Counted from the first letter of the stretch, positions 52,010 to 62,600 are shown. The stretch is 64,000 nt of DNA from Tricholoma matsutake (GCA_026075535.2 AP026547.1:434001-498000), one strand, 5' to 3'. Made by a program: numbers and translations. The notes: generated by a model not told the origin, from the letters alone.

Positions 52010-53315
52010 ATGCAAACTCGTAGCACCTCGCGAAGCCCCAGCAATGAAGCCCCACTGCTGCCACCTGCTAATCGTGGTCGTAAAGTAGTTAATCCCACAA
52101 CTGACCCTGCCAGGAAACCTGCAGAAAAGTGTCACTGGACGCCTGCAGAAGAAGAGCACTTAATCTCGTTTCTTGTGTCTAAGAAGTCTGAGGCTGGCGA
52201 CGGTGGATCTTTCAAGCCGGTTACATGGACTGCTGCTGTCCAGGAGATGGCGAAGATCCCTCCTGTTAAGGGTCTTGCCAAGAATTCAACTGCGTGTTCC
52301 TCAAAATATGGCCATGTATGTACTAATCTCTGCCGATCGCCACTCACTAAGCATTTGGCAGCTCCGTACTCAATACAATATAGTTACCACTCTGAAAGGC
52401 CTTTCTGGGATAGGATGCAAGTATACCATGGAGTTGGGGATGAATATTGGTGTTGCAGAGCAGTCAGTGTGGAAGGAGTACATAACGGTGCATTTCATAA
52501 TTAATTACTATCCAGAATCTGATAAAAATTGATAGAAACATCCTGCGAGTGCTGTATTCGCACACAAGGGTTTCGCGCTCTATGATCTTATGTCCCCGCT
52601 CATGCCCAGCCTTGTGAAGGGCCGTAGTGTCTATCGACCTGGACAAGGAACTCACAGCGCCACAAACATGACGCTCAGTGCACTCCCTCAAGATCCACCT
52701 GACGATAATGCTCTTGGCATCGATGACCCCCTCGAGAGACATGGAGATGGTATCCCTAGCGACGGATCTAATGGGTATGCCTCTGATGGCGATCATGCCC
52801 CCCCACCACCATCATCAGTGTATCCATCTTCATCGCCGATCTCTCCTCCTTTGCCCCTCCACACTGATTCAGCAACCACCCCTGACCCTCATTCTACCAC
52901 ATCTGCTTCCCAAACAGCTACTACCATGGTGTCTACATTGTCTAAACGTAAACAGTCCGTGCTTAGTGCATCGCTATTGACGAGCAGCAAAAAGCAGTGC
53001 ACAGCTGTAACTGGTGCCGTTGCATTGAACGGCATCAAGGAATCTCTTGATAGCTTCAACAGTACGATTGAGCGCAGCCTCCTAATGCAGCCAGACCGCA
53101 TGTGTTCTGACACTTCACCTGAGTGTCAGGCCAAAGCAATGGATCTTTTTCAAGAGCAGGAGTCTTATTTAAGTGATGATTGTATGGTTGCATTTATTGA
53201 TCTGTTCAGAGTAGATTCTGCCACTGCAGATGCCTACATTGCACTGAAGCACGATGGTCTGAGGAAGGCATGGGTTCAGAGGCAGATGAAACACCTAGGG
53301 TTTCCTTTGATTTAG
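52010..53315 (+). CDS. Harbinger Myb/SANT-like DNA-binding protein
   Basis: Three exons: 52010-52315, 52362-52487, 52536-53315, giving 403 residues without a stop. The start ATG at 52010 has a good context (CTCACCATGC). The N-terminal trihelix Myb/SANT-like domain reads CHWTPAEEEHLISFLVSKK..TWTAAVQEM, and across the first intron LRTQYNIVTTLKGLSGIG, then SVWKEYIT and KHPASAVFAHKGFALYDLMSPLMP. A Pro/Ser-rich linker with a KRK nuclear signal follows (about residues 190-290), then a helical C-terminus (YIALKHDGLRKAWVQRQM). In PIF/Harbinger elements this protein binds the ends and recruits the transposase to the nucleus. The open frame indicates a young insertion. Confidence 0.88.
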
Positions 53316-53474
53316 AAGGAATGTCTTGCTAATCTTGTTTCAATTGACTGTAGCCATTACATTGTATTTCTCCATATTCCTTGCATGATGTACTGTACAT
53401 GTATAGTACAATGCCACGTACCTTTCAAATTTCAACACCTGTGACACCATGAGGACAATATCATCCAGTACATG

Positions 53475-54801
53475 CTAGTTTTCTCCCCTTGCCTCAAGGA
53501 CCTGTTGATATTGGATCCACATACATTCTGCAATGTCATCCCTCCTCTTGTCAGCATCTTGCTTCTCAGCTCGCTTTGGTGGTCCCTCTGCCAGCTCTCC
53601 CTCTGTGCCTTCCTCACCTTGCAGATCTGATTCATCAAACAAAAACTCTTCAGCCTCTAACTCCTTGATATGATCCTCAATTTCACCAGGGTCATATTTC
53701 CGGATTACATTGTGTATCGCTGCAAGTGCAGCAGGAAGATGTGCTTGTACTGCAGGTGTGAGAGGAGGATTGTGTTGCAGGATTTCAAACCGGTTCTTCA
53801 GGATACCAAACATCCTTTCAATTATATTTCGAGCTGATGCATGGCGAAGATTAAAGAGCTCCTGTGCATTGGTTGGGCTAATAATGAATAAGCATCATGG
53901 CAATATTTATAATGAAAGGCAACACACCGAAGATATGCATGGCCCCATTCTGCCAGATGATACCGCACACCTCGATATGGTATAAGAAGTGCATCGGCAA
54001 CTGGGAATCCTGCATCGGCAAGATAGAATTTACCCGACTGGAGCCTTAAATCAGTTATACAGGAATCAAAGAACATTGTTGAATTGCTAACTGATCCCTC
54101 CCAACCAGTGGAGAGATATGTGAAGTTGTGATCAAAATCACATCCAGCAAGACAGTTTGTAGTGGTAAGCCCTTTGCAATCACGTGCCAAGGCTCGCTCC
54201 TCTGCTGTACCAGAGCTAATAAAGTGACTTCCATCCAGACCACCAATGGCATTCTCAAAGTAAGGATAAAACTTGGGGTTGTCAACAATGTAGGGAGAAG
54301 GGGGATCTGTGCTCCGTGGCTGGCAGACAAGGTCAGTGTAGAAGGGTTTAGATGAGAAGATATAAAGCATCTTTGAAAAATATCTGATGCCCAGTAGGTA
54401 TAGATGTGAATCTAGACAAGGATAACTTACTTTGATATTGTATCATTTGAACGTTGAAATCTTTCACCAGCATGGCAGACTGATATACCCATGACAGATC
54501 TATACAAAAAAACGGCCAGCTGCTCCTCCAGAAGAATACCCCTAGAGTGTGATATTCCCATCTGTTGTAGGTAGGCAACCAGGAACCGAAACACTCCTTT
54601 GGATACACCTAGTTCACAATGCATACACCCTGGGTGACCTTCCAGAAGCTCAAGGACCCATGCAGCCCCAGAAAGTGCTGATGTATGGTATGCTTCTTTA
54701 TCATACAATGGAGCTGCAAATAGGATCAGAGCAACAATGATTGTATTCACAAATATGCCTAGAATTTGAATGAGTAGCCGTCGTCTCTGAGTACAATCCA
54801 T
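53475..54801 (-). CDS. Harbinger DDE transposase (DDE_Tnp_4 type)
   Basis: Minus-strand exons 54801-54431, 54383-53928, 53877-53475 give 409 residues with no stop. A hydrophobic N-terminus is followed by the helix-turn-helix region (ISHSRGILLEEQLAVFLYRSV, HAGERFQRSNDTISK), then the nuclease core: first Asp in IGGLDGSHF, second position in STGWEGSVSNSTMFF, LADAGFPVADALLIPYRGVRYHL, and Glu in ASARNIIERMFGILKNRF. The acidic C-tail is typical. At the second catalytic position an Asn (AAT) stands where the family, including the copy at 45.7 kb, has Asp. If the alignment is right the enzyme is complete but catalytically dead. Confidence 0.88.
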
Positions 54802-54924
54802 GATGATAAGATGAAGAATGTGTGACTATCAGTAATTGCCTATTTAAGTAGAGTGACAATATTTCAACTTCTGCCAAGTTTTGACATGGGAAAAATTATC
54901 AGTTTCGGGTTGCCGACCACCCTC

Positions 54925-55568
54925 TTATGATAAGGCAAATGATACTGCACATGCCCATTCTCAAAAATCAGAGAAGATCCCTTGATGATTTTTCGCCAGT
55001 CGAAGAGACTGTTGTCATTCTTCTGAATGAGTTCCCCCATTCGATGACAGCCATAAAACGCACAGGACATAATTGTAGCGAACAGGAGATCGTCATATGA
55101 CCCTGTGCAGCGAGAAACATTCAAAAAAGCCTGCAGATGTGCCATGCGAAGTGGCAGTTTGCGCCGCACAGGATCAGCTCTGACCTTCTTTGAGCCACGG
55201 ATGGTTGCTGTCACCAGAGGATGCGTGTGATTGGTGTCAAAATCCGCATACATGTCATGAAGAAAATGGCGCACTCCTGTAAGATATTTCGGACCTGAAG
55301 CAATGAATTGTGAAGAATAAGCAATGTAACGAGACAGTGTGGTAGGGGTAGGGTCTAGCAGAAGTGCATCTAAGATGCAAAAGTTCACATAATCATGCAC
55401 GCCAGTGGCATATCCTTTTGAGGTAGAACATTCAATAGCGTTCACTTGCAGATGGAGCGCAAGTGCATCAATATCAGCGAGGTCCATGGGGGGGCAAGCC
55501 ACACGAGCATGATGCCCCCCCAATGTGCTCAAAAGCACGACCTCCATCGTGCTGCCAGTAGTTCCCAT
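54925..55568 (-). pseudogene. Tyrosine recombinase, N-terminal half
   Basis: Starts MGTTGSTMEVVLL at 55568. A SAM-like N-terminal domain includes STSKGYATGVHDYVNFC and LSRYIAYSSQFIASGPKYLTGVRHFL. The catalytic domain begins with CTGSYDDLLFATIMSCAFYGCHRMGEL, which contains the first catalytic Arg. The frame runs into the Harbinger TIR after LPYHK; the catalytic remainder lies beyond the insertion at 51527-51895. Confidence 0.85.
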
Positions 55569-55616
55569 GGAGGACTAAAGAAGTGGATGTGGTCAGCAGG
55601 ATATCTGTTCTGGTAG

Positions 55617-57195
55617 TCATCTAGCAGGAGACGAGATAACATATTGGCTCAGATGTTCTTCTTCCCTTCGATGTGACACACTCAAAGATCCATCCCTGTA
55701 CACAGGATGATCTGCGCAATTGCAAGGAGGGGTGTGTTCGGTAGCATGAAGAGAGTTGAGGACACCAACAGCATCAAGGCTATCAGTCCAGATCAGCAGG
55801 CAATGAGGGGGCTGAGGAAGTGATCCAGCATAGTGGATAGCAGACATGATGGCTAGGAGTTCCAGGAAGAATATGTCAATTTTCTTCCCTGGAGGAGGTG
55901 CTCGCAGAGAGTACATGAAACCTTTGTTGGCGAATACAAAGGACAAGGCAATGCGTAGGCTAGCATTGGTCCACATGATCATGTCTGCCTCATGATCAGT
56001 CCACAGACTGACGTTGTCAAATCGGATTCCAATCACGCAGGGAATTACCGCCTTCAACCATTTGAGATCTGTTAGAACTTCAGCATTAATCGGAACCCTT
56101 TGTTGTGACTGATCTTTTCCACTGATCTTCTGATATAGCTCAGTCAGTGCAGGCCATCCCCAGGGAAGTATGTTCAGAAGCCAGTTCAAATGGCCTGCCA
56201 AGCATTGCCATTCATGCAGCATGGGTCCAGTCGAGCGCCTCATGTCAGCTGAATGCCTAGGTGTCACAAGAAACAGGTCGATCTTTTCACTGATGGTGAT
56301 GATGGAGTTTGGAGGCAAAGAAATACTGCCATGATTGACATCCACCCAGAAACCGATGATTTTAAGCTCCTCACTGTGTTCCTGCTTTTGATCCTCAAAA
56401 GGGCATGCAATTGCTTCCCACAGCAGCAGAAGTGCCACTTGTTGGCACGGTTGCAACTTCCCTTGGTACCAAATGAGGTTGTCGGCAAAATCCCAACTGA
56501 AAAAATCGTCCATGTATACATGGAGGCCCATGATGTCAAATTTTTGGATGCCATGCCAGCAGAGTAAGCCTGATACAGCACACCACCATCATGGGGAGGC
56601 TCAGTTACCAAATACAAGGCGCTGTATGATGAATAGTTTCCCATCAATTCTAACCACTTGACGCAGTTGGAAGATGGGGTGTGCAGGCAGATTGAGAAAT
56701 GCAGAGGCGACATCGGATTTAAAAGTTACAAGGCACTTTCCAGGATTTGCTGTTTGGGCATCATGGAGTGTTTGCCCGAAGGTGTGCATGTCATCGTATT
56801 TGACTTTTGCGTCTGCCTGAGGAATCCATTCATTAATGCCTGAACATGAGTGATCCATCACAATGCAAGGTTTTTCATTTGCCAAACGACGAACATGGGA
56901 GAAATTTTCATGCCAGGAAGAAGGTCAGTGTCATCCAAACTATCTGACCACCTTCCAGCTGCAATCTCCTTGTCATGGAAGGTGCAAATGGCCTCTATAT
57001 CCTGGGGATCTGAAGCATAATTGTCTGGTGGAAGCTCCTCCAACTCAGCCTTCCACTCTCCCTTGTCAAAAGGCCAGAACCCTTCATGAAGACCTTTCAT
57101 CACAGATTGAATGAAAGGTTGGTTAGGATGGTCAGTGAGAAGAAGCTCGAATTTGTCAACATCGAAAGGTGTCTCAACCTTGTTCAAGTCTCCGA
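55617..57195 (-). pseudogene. Ngaro-type reverse transcriptase and RNase H
   Basis: In order: LPGMKISPMFVV, then after a frame change KPCIVMDHSCSGINEWIP, TFKSDVASAFLNLPAHPIFQLRQV (catalytic Asp), FIIQRLVFGN with two TGA stops before the catalytic YMDDFFSWDF (about 56517-56488), then the thumb region ending CLAGHLNWLLNILPWG, and RNase H-like WTNASLRIALSFVF..LELLAIMSAIHYAG..LIWTDSLDAVGVLN. In RNase H the first acidic residue appears as Asn (WTNAS). YMDD plus the tyrosine-recombinase partner places it in the DIRS/Ngaro branch. Two CGA-to-TGA-type stops and one frameshift inactivate it. Confidence 0.85.
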
Positions 57196-57200
57196 GGGCA

Positions 57201-57602
57201 TGTTAGGAAACCACCCCATTACCTAATAAAATTTCATTTTTATTTTATTATGTCGAATTACGCTACATGACGCCAAATGACGCTACACTTTGATAGCATG
57301 AGAATTTTATTTTGCATGCATCAATATGTACGCACATGTATGAGTGCGTCGGTAACAACAGTGTACAATATATGTAACATAGTATATAAACCCTAAATAT
57401 ATGCCTAGGGGACCCCAGTTGTGTTCTCTTCGGTATTCCACCTACGTTTTCGGTGTGAAAGGCCTTTGTCAACAAACTCATTTATAAATAACCCCTTGCA
57501 TCAAAACCATCAGTTCCCCCATCACGAGTGCGGATCCTGCCCCCTTCTTGTAGAGAGAACCCGCACGGTCTTAGCTAGCAGATAGTGGGTGTTGCCCTAA
57601 CA
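57201..57602. mobile_element. Solo LTR with 5-bp TSD
   Basis: A 402-bp LTR begins TGTTAGG and ends CCTAACA (perfect 7-bp terminal inverted repeat). It is flanked by the exact duplication GGGCA at 57196-57200 and 57603-57607. A TATA-like AGTATATAAACCC lies at about 57389. Removing the LTR and one GGGCA makes the gag-like frame continue directly into the reverse transcriptase frame. The parent family (Copia or Gypsy) cannot be told from the LTR alone; no full copy is in the window. Confidence 0.95.
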
Positions 57603-59140
57603 GGGCAAGGATAGATGCTTGAATGACTGGGTCATCAAGGAGATGCTGTGGAACTGAAGGGAGCAGTGGTGCAGACTCTGTGTAGTAAGCAGAAGGAGAA
57701 ATATTATTGCACACACTATCTGCCCAAACATAACCCCGATGGAATTGAGGGGCCTCAAGACTCTCAACCGCTTTACGTTTCAGAGATGGGGAGGTACTAC
57801 TAAAAGATCGAGGTCCATTTTTAACAAACATTGCTACCTTCTCCCGATTCTCCACCAGTTCGCACTCAGTTGCGACATTGGAGGGTGGTAAAACATTGCT
57901 CATTATCCTTGGCCCGATGTCCTTCGCCACAAATGAAGCACACCCCATGCTTGCAGCGGTTTGGACAAACTTCAGCCTTGCATATGCCCCAGCTCCAGTT
58001 ACGGCAAGGTATGTCTGTATGCTTTGGATTGCTTCCAGAAGATGTGGACTGAGTTGAAGCTCCTCGCTTAGGAGCCCAGGGAGTAGCGAGTGGAGTCGAG
58101 GAAAGCATCTGGGTAAGGAGTGGAAAGTTAAGTTGGTTCTGATCATCCAGGCGGAAGGGCTTCTTTGAATATTTATCACAAACATGACCATTGAACAAGA
58201 TAGCAACACTAGGATTAGAAGAAGCAGCCCGAAAGAGATCCATAACAATCAACCGATAGTTGCCCAACTCTTTGTTCCGATGGGGAAAGAAGAAAACCAC
58301 CCCAGCTGACCAGGCACCAAAAACTTGAGTCCACTCAGCTTTGGTGCGCAAAGGGTGCTTCGTAAATGCTTGATCCTTTTTAACCAAGGCATAGCCAGCG
58401 CCGAAGTCCTTTGGATCATTGTGGTGGTTGTAACCTTTGTCCATGGAGGCAAAGAGCTTCTCAAAGTCAACAAAGTGGTCGATGAGGATTTTGCACCAGA
58501 TTGTGTGGGGCAGAGGATTGGAAATGGGGGCAAATTGAGCTTTACTGACAAGGACATCCTGGACAGATAGTGGACTGAAAACTGTAAGGAGCTCTTGCAT
58601 CTTCTCGAGGTGAGGATCCAGCTTCATGGAATCAGAGAGTTTGGATAGATGTGGTGCCTTGGCAAGAACCGATGCAGGAATAGAACCTTTGGTAGTTGAG
58701 ATTCCCAATAGATTGGCAATGTCATCAGGAAGGAGTGCAGTGTCCGGAACTGTCACTGATTGGGGAGTACCAGTCTGGAGATGGTCCAGTCTCACTTGTA
58801 GGACGGCCCAGGCGACAGCAGTTGCCGCATCAAGTTGATTGGGTATTGCTGTAGTGGGTTGTCCTGAAGCTTTGTTGGTTCTAGAGCCCGTTGCATGCTG
58901 TTGCTTCTATCGTTGAGTAAACTGTGCGATGAAGTCCTTGACCTCATCGGGAGTTGCCCCTGCATCGTGAAGGTACTCAAGAAAGGTTGGGCCTGAGATT
59001 TTACCTGCGACTGCATCATCCACCAACTTCTGGCAAGCTTCTGTATGTGCTCGGATGGCTTCGGCATTCGAGGCAAAATTGACCCCAACAACTGGAGCTT
59101 GAGAAGCCGCATCGGGCGAATCAGAGCCTGCATCGGACAT
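57603..59140 (-). pseudogene. Ngaro-type gag-like protein with zinc knuckle
   Basis: ATG at 59140 (MSDAGSDSPDAASQAP). A helical region follows; one TAG stop at 58907; then in the same frame TALLPDDIANLLGIS, QDVLVSKAQFAPISNPLPHTIWCKILIDHFVDFEKLF and FGAWSAGVVFFFPHRNKEL, which look like a structured gag core. A Cys/His cluster CRNWSWGICKAEVCPNRC..HGVCFICGEGHRAKD (57990-57900) follows. A frame change near 57890 leads to a Ser-rich tail and the solo-LTR insertion. The Cys/His cluster suits nucleic-acid binding. In frame with the reverse transcriptase before the LTR arrived. Confidence 0.75.
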
Positions 59141-59174
59141 AGAGAGATAGAATAGGAGTGATGTTGATAGGAGA

Positions 59175-59728
59175 GAGAATGGCCACGAAAAAAAGCGAAA
59201 CCGATTCGAAGAACGAGATGAGGCCTGGAGGGCACCCATGTGAGCAATAAACAAAGAATTGATCCGAGAATCGAATTGCTCACTGTGAGGATTCAACCAA
59301 GTGAAGTAGCAAAGCTAACTGTGCAGTTGAATCCTGTGAAGCAAGAATGTGAGTTTATTGACATGAGAGCAAGGGAAAGATCTCACAATGAAGATGACTG
59401 TCAATGTAAGAGCGAAGCTCAAAGGCGAAGCCAAGATTGACAACTTCTGAGAGGTGAGATAAAATCCTGGGAGGAGCACGAAAGGCTCACCTGTGTTGCT
59501 TGTAAACGAGATGGGAGTCGAGAAGCAACACAAGGAACCCCTAATCATGCCAGAAACTGTCTATGATCAGGCATCAGCTAGACTCTAGCACCTGACCGAG
59601 ATGGCATGAGAAGAGGGGGTTTTGAGCAGAGCTCGGTGTGGATAGTGAAGCTAGATATGTGAAATGGATTTGAATGGCGCAGAGGCCTACGAAAAGCCTC
59701 CTTACCCCTGGAACCCATCTTTGGGATG
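59175..59728 (-). repeat. Ngaro-type A1 repeat, outer end lost
   Basis: Direct copy of A2 (50800-51397) lying upstream of the gag start. The match stops at GGGATG (59728), where the fold-back element begins, about 45 bp short of the A/B junction seen in A2. Confidence 0.85.
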
Positions 59729-60650
59729 ATCAAACATTTGTCAATAGACATCGCCACCGTTATGAGTGACTGATCAATGTCCATTTCAGTCATACTGTGT
59801 TAAACTTTTTTTTGCTTATGTAAACTTAAACTTGGATTAACGTGTACAACTTGTAAATTTGGTCATGTTTGTATCTTCAATGGGAAATCTTCTGCAAGTC
59901 ATTCCTCAACAATCATGCCACATTTTGGCATGATTCTGTAGTCTATCTTATACTACTAATTGAACTCTAGAGTCTCACACAATTTATCTATTTTTTGGTT
60001 GATATCTGTGAAAGTTAGGTTGACACCTGCCAATTATGTGTGTGCAAGCAATATCTCAAGAACTAATGGTCAGAGAACTAAGCTGAGGGCAGTGCAGTGT
60101 CAAGGGTGATATAGGTGATGGCTCCCAATGCAAAAAATAAGCCCATGGCCCTTGTGCTGTCTGAATGCTGCTTTGAAGTGTGATTGACAATTTGGGAAGC
60201 TACATACTTGGCATTGACACCCACCTACTGGCCACAAGAGCTCATTTTTTCCATGGGGATCTATTACCTATTATTCTTGACACTATACTGCCCTCAGCTT
60301 ATTTCTCTGACCATTAGTTCTTGAGATATTGCTTGCACACACATAATTGGCAGGTGTCAACCTAACTTTCACAGATATCAACCAAAAAATAGATAAATTG
60401 TGTGAGACTCTAGAGTTCAATTAGTAGTATAAGATAGACTACAGAATCATGCCAAAATGTGGCATGATTGTTGAGGAATGACTTGCAGAAGATTTCCCAT
60501 TGAAGATACAAACATGACCAAATTTACAAGTTGTACACGTTAATCCAAGTTTAAGTTTACATAAGCAAAAAAAGTTTAACACGGTATGAATGAAATGGAC
60601 ATTGATCAGTCACTCATAATGGTGGCAATGTCTATTGACAAATGTTTGAT
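59729..60650. mobile_element. Fold-back element: ~415-bp inverted repeats
   Basis: The left arm (59729 to about 60147) and right arm (about 60236-60650) are near-perfect inverted copies: ATCAAACATTTGTCAATAGAC at the left tip and its complement at the right tip, and matching inner words such as CATGCCACATTTTGGCATGA and AAGCTGAGGGCAG. The loop is under 100 bp. There is no coding frame. The outermost matching bases are flanked by AT on both sides, so a TA/AT-type duplication is possible but not provable. It replaced the outer end of the A1 repeat. Confidence 0.9.
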
Positions 60651-60655
60651 GCCAG

Positions 60656-60757
60656 GCCCTCTGGAAGAGTTACAAAAAAAAAGGTTTCGGACAATCAAAC
60701 TGTGGGAAAGCTGAGAATGAAAACTATAGTGAGTGATCATGGACTCTTCCAGAGGGC
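60656..60757. mobile_element. ~100-bp MITE-like inverted repeat
   Basis: Perfect 15-bp TIRs GCCCTCTGGAAGAGT (60656-60670) and ACTCTTCCAGAGGGC (60743-60757) enclose about 70 bp. The right end and its flank (TGCCCTCTGG plus CATGGGTAGGAGGCTG) occur in reverse complement at 50653-50680, beside the B2 end of the Ngaro-type element. Confidence 0.6.
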
Positions 60758-60814
60758 ATGGGTAGGAGGCTGAGTCTGGCCAATACACAACAGACAGAAC
60801 AAGGTTTTAACGAG

Positions 60815-60965
60815 TGCTGTGCTTGGCCTGGCCTGAAGCCATGAGCCAGGCCAAGCCAAGCCCAAATAGGCCAAGCCAAGCCAGGCCATGAAGATGGCTT
60901 CATGATGACTTTGGCCCAGCTTGGGGTTTGGAAAAGCCAAAGCCAAGCTGCTAAGCCGTGGCTTC
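60815..60965. repeat. GCCAAGCC/GGCTTGG word island
   Basis: About 150 bp made mostly of GCCAAGCC, GCTTGGCC, CCAGGCCA and related words in both orientations. It is not a regular tandem array. Confidence 0.65.
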
Positions 60966-61252
60966 TTGGTGGGCTTGAGCAAATTTTTTGGTGATGAGAA
61001 AATTATTTCAATATGGCAATTTAATCGATCATTGATTGACGTACATTTCTCTATCATTGCCAAACCATCCTTGAGTAATCCACCATGCACATTGGCTGCA
61101 TCGCTTATGCCCCTACCATATATTCAACTACCTACCCCTAACTTGATTTGATGGCAAACTCCATGCATATGCTAGGTGGCTGTGTTTGACAAACATCGCT
61201 CATGTTGGCGGCAAATGCACAATGATGTTGTTGTGTATGATAAGCTTTTGGT

Positions 61253-61437
61253 TAGTCTCAGAACCAGACTGTCAGGCACTTTCCCAATTTGGGTTCCTTG
61301 TGCTGACAGTCTGGGATATAACCAGCCACTTAACCGGACTTATGCACATCAATGTAGGACCTCGGAAATTAGCACTGCTTATCATACTGCTGCTCACTGT
61401 ATCTCACGTCCTGTGTGTCTTCCATGTGCTATTGTAC
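61253..61437 (+). repeat. Terminal repeat of the RecQ/DUF6589 element, copy 2
   Basis: Matches 7744-7940 from TAGTCTCAGAACCAGACTG onward, including the same inverted repeat (CCAGACTGTC 61264-61273, GACAGTCTGG 61305-61314). It lies just upstream of the DUF6589 N-terminal fragment. Confidence 0.7.
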
Positions 61438-61466
61438 AATACATCTTGTTATAATGGCTCAGAACT

Positions 61467-62444
61467 ATGCACTCAGACTCCATTCTCTCGAATTACCCTC
61501 CAATTGGCATGACAGTGAAGACACAATCAGTACAATCAATGGATCGTCAAGCCCTCTGCCAATATCTAATCATTCTACCTGGCGATGACGGTGTTCCCTT
61601 CCTTTCCCCCAAATCAGATGGCCTTCTGTCAGATGATATCTATGATGAGACATATTCACCTGATCATGAACATCCGACCTATGCCAAGATGTCAAATGAT
61701 GAAAAATCCATTGAAATATTGCGCTTCATGAAGGATCAATTTCCTCGACTCTCACTATGGGATCTCCTCAGATCAATCTTCTCATCTGATCTTGGTTCAA
61801 TAAAGAACTACACCACCAAGTACTTGAAGCAGGGTGGGAAAATAGAATTGTTGGAATTGCTGGTGGACAAGAATCTTCATCGTGACAAAGCTTTGTCTGC
61901 ATGGATCATGGGGAAGGCATCAGAGATTTGCCAGCGAGAAGTTAGCCAACTTACTGACTGTGCATCAAGAGGAGCTCATTATGCCGATGCTGAATTCTTT
62001 TGTGTGTCACCCAAATCTGTTACAGTTGACATGATCAAATTGTTTTGGCTGCCTGATCTTACTACACAATACGAACGTGTAACTCCCAACCTTCAATTTC
62101 TTCTCAAGAAAGTCATTGGAAAGGAATCCCCTCTACAAGGGTCTACAACTCGGGATCCCAATCATGTTTGTCTGTCACAAATGTCTAACCATGATGTGAA
62201 CTGATGTTCATGTTGCAGGGGAGAACTCTTATCATGTCAATGTTACTCAATCTTCATAGTCGCCTCATGACATACCATCCTATAATTAATGCACTTACTC
62301 TTTGGGACAATTGAGCGCTGAAGCAACTTCTGCAGGCTTTCAACCAAAATGGATTTTTGGTGTCATATTCATTCCTGCTAAGAGCAGTTGTCTGCTTGAG
62401 CAAAGATGCTGTTGACCTCGCAAGCTCTGTTGCCAATGATCATT
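61467..62444 (+). pseudogene. DUF6589 protein, N-terminal fragment
   Basis: An open frame to 62204 encodes SNDEKSIEILRFMKDQFPRLSLWDLLRSIFSSDLG, NYTTKYLKQGGKIELLELLVD and ASEICQREVSQLTDCASRGAHY. After a small break it continues with RTLIMSMLLNLHSRLMTYHPIINALTLWDN, a TGA stop, and ALKQLLQAFNQNGFLVSYSFLLRAVVCLSKDAVDLASSVAND. This is the N-terminal layout of DUF6589 proteins, which the copy at 10.2-11.8 kb lacks. It ends at GGGTA island 3, so the two fragments are complementary pieces of one family, not of one gene. Direction and the adjoining terminal repeat support the element model. Confidence 0.7.
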
Positions 62445-62445
62445 A

Positions 62446-62600
62446 GGGCATGGCACGGGTAACCCTCGGGTATATTTTCTTATGCCCCTACCTGTACCCA
62501 TGAACACCATACCCGCACAGGTAGGGGTACGGTGTTACCACGGGTTTTTGTGGGTTACCTGTGGTTATTCATGGGTATTGATATGAATATGTATTTGATA
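62446..62600. repeat. GGGTA/TACCC word island 3
   Basis: GGGTAACCC, GGGTATA, ACCCATG, GGTAGGGGTACGG and similar words on both strands, starting within a few bases of the DUF6589 break. Confidence 0.65.

Larger units (their letters stand above)
51899..54924. mobile_element. Complete PIF/Harbinger DNA transposon
   Basis: 3026-bp element. TIRs of about 43 bp match at all but two positions: GAGGGTGGTCGGCAACCCGA.. from 51899 and its complement ending at 54924. The flanking 3-bp target is TAA at 51896-51898 and TTA at 54925-54927, so the expected TWA duplication carries one mismatch. Removing the element and one target copy restores the recombinase reading frame, proving insertion into that gene. 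It carries the two standard genes of the superfamily, Myb/SANT-like protein (+) and DDE transposase (-), convergent and both with open frames. Confidence 0.92.
50680..59728 (-). mobile_element. Ngaro-type tyrosine-recombinase retrotransposon with split direct repeats, interrupted twice
   Basis: On the minus strand: A1 repeat (59728-59175), gag-like frame (59140-57603), reverse transcriptase and RNase H (57195-55617), tyrosine recombinase (55568-51527), then B1 (51442-51398), A2 (51397-50800) and B2 (50723-50680). A1-genes-B1-A2-B2 is the split-direct-repeat plan of PAT/Ngaro elements; absence of a visible methyltransferase domain favours Ngaro over DIRS. Such elements integrate by tyrosine recombinase without an integrase and leave no TSD. 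A complete Harbinger element (51899-54924) sits in the recombinase gene and a solo LTR (57201-57602) in the gag/RT region; without them the element would be about 5.6 kb. Confidence 0.85.

Noticed and set aside
51896..54927. A 2-bp TA duplication (Tc1-like or ISL2EU-like) for the Harbinger element
   Set aside because: Flanks TAA/TTA also fit a 3-bp TWA duplication with one mismatch, and removing 3 bp restores the recombinase frame, which favours PIF/Harbinger.
60606..60788. Short minus-strand frame across the fold-back tip and the micro-MITE
   Set aside because: It spans the junction of two elements and has no counterpart in the other fold-back arm; it is chance.
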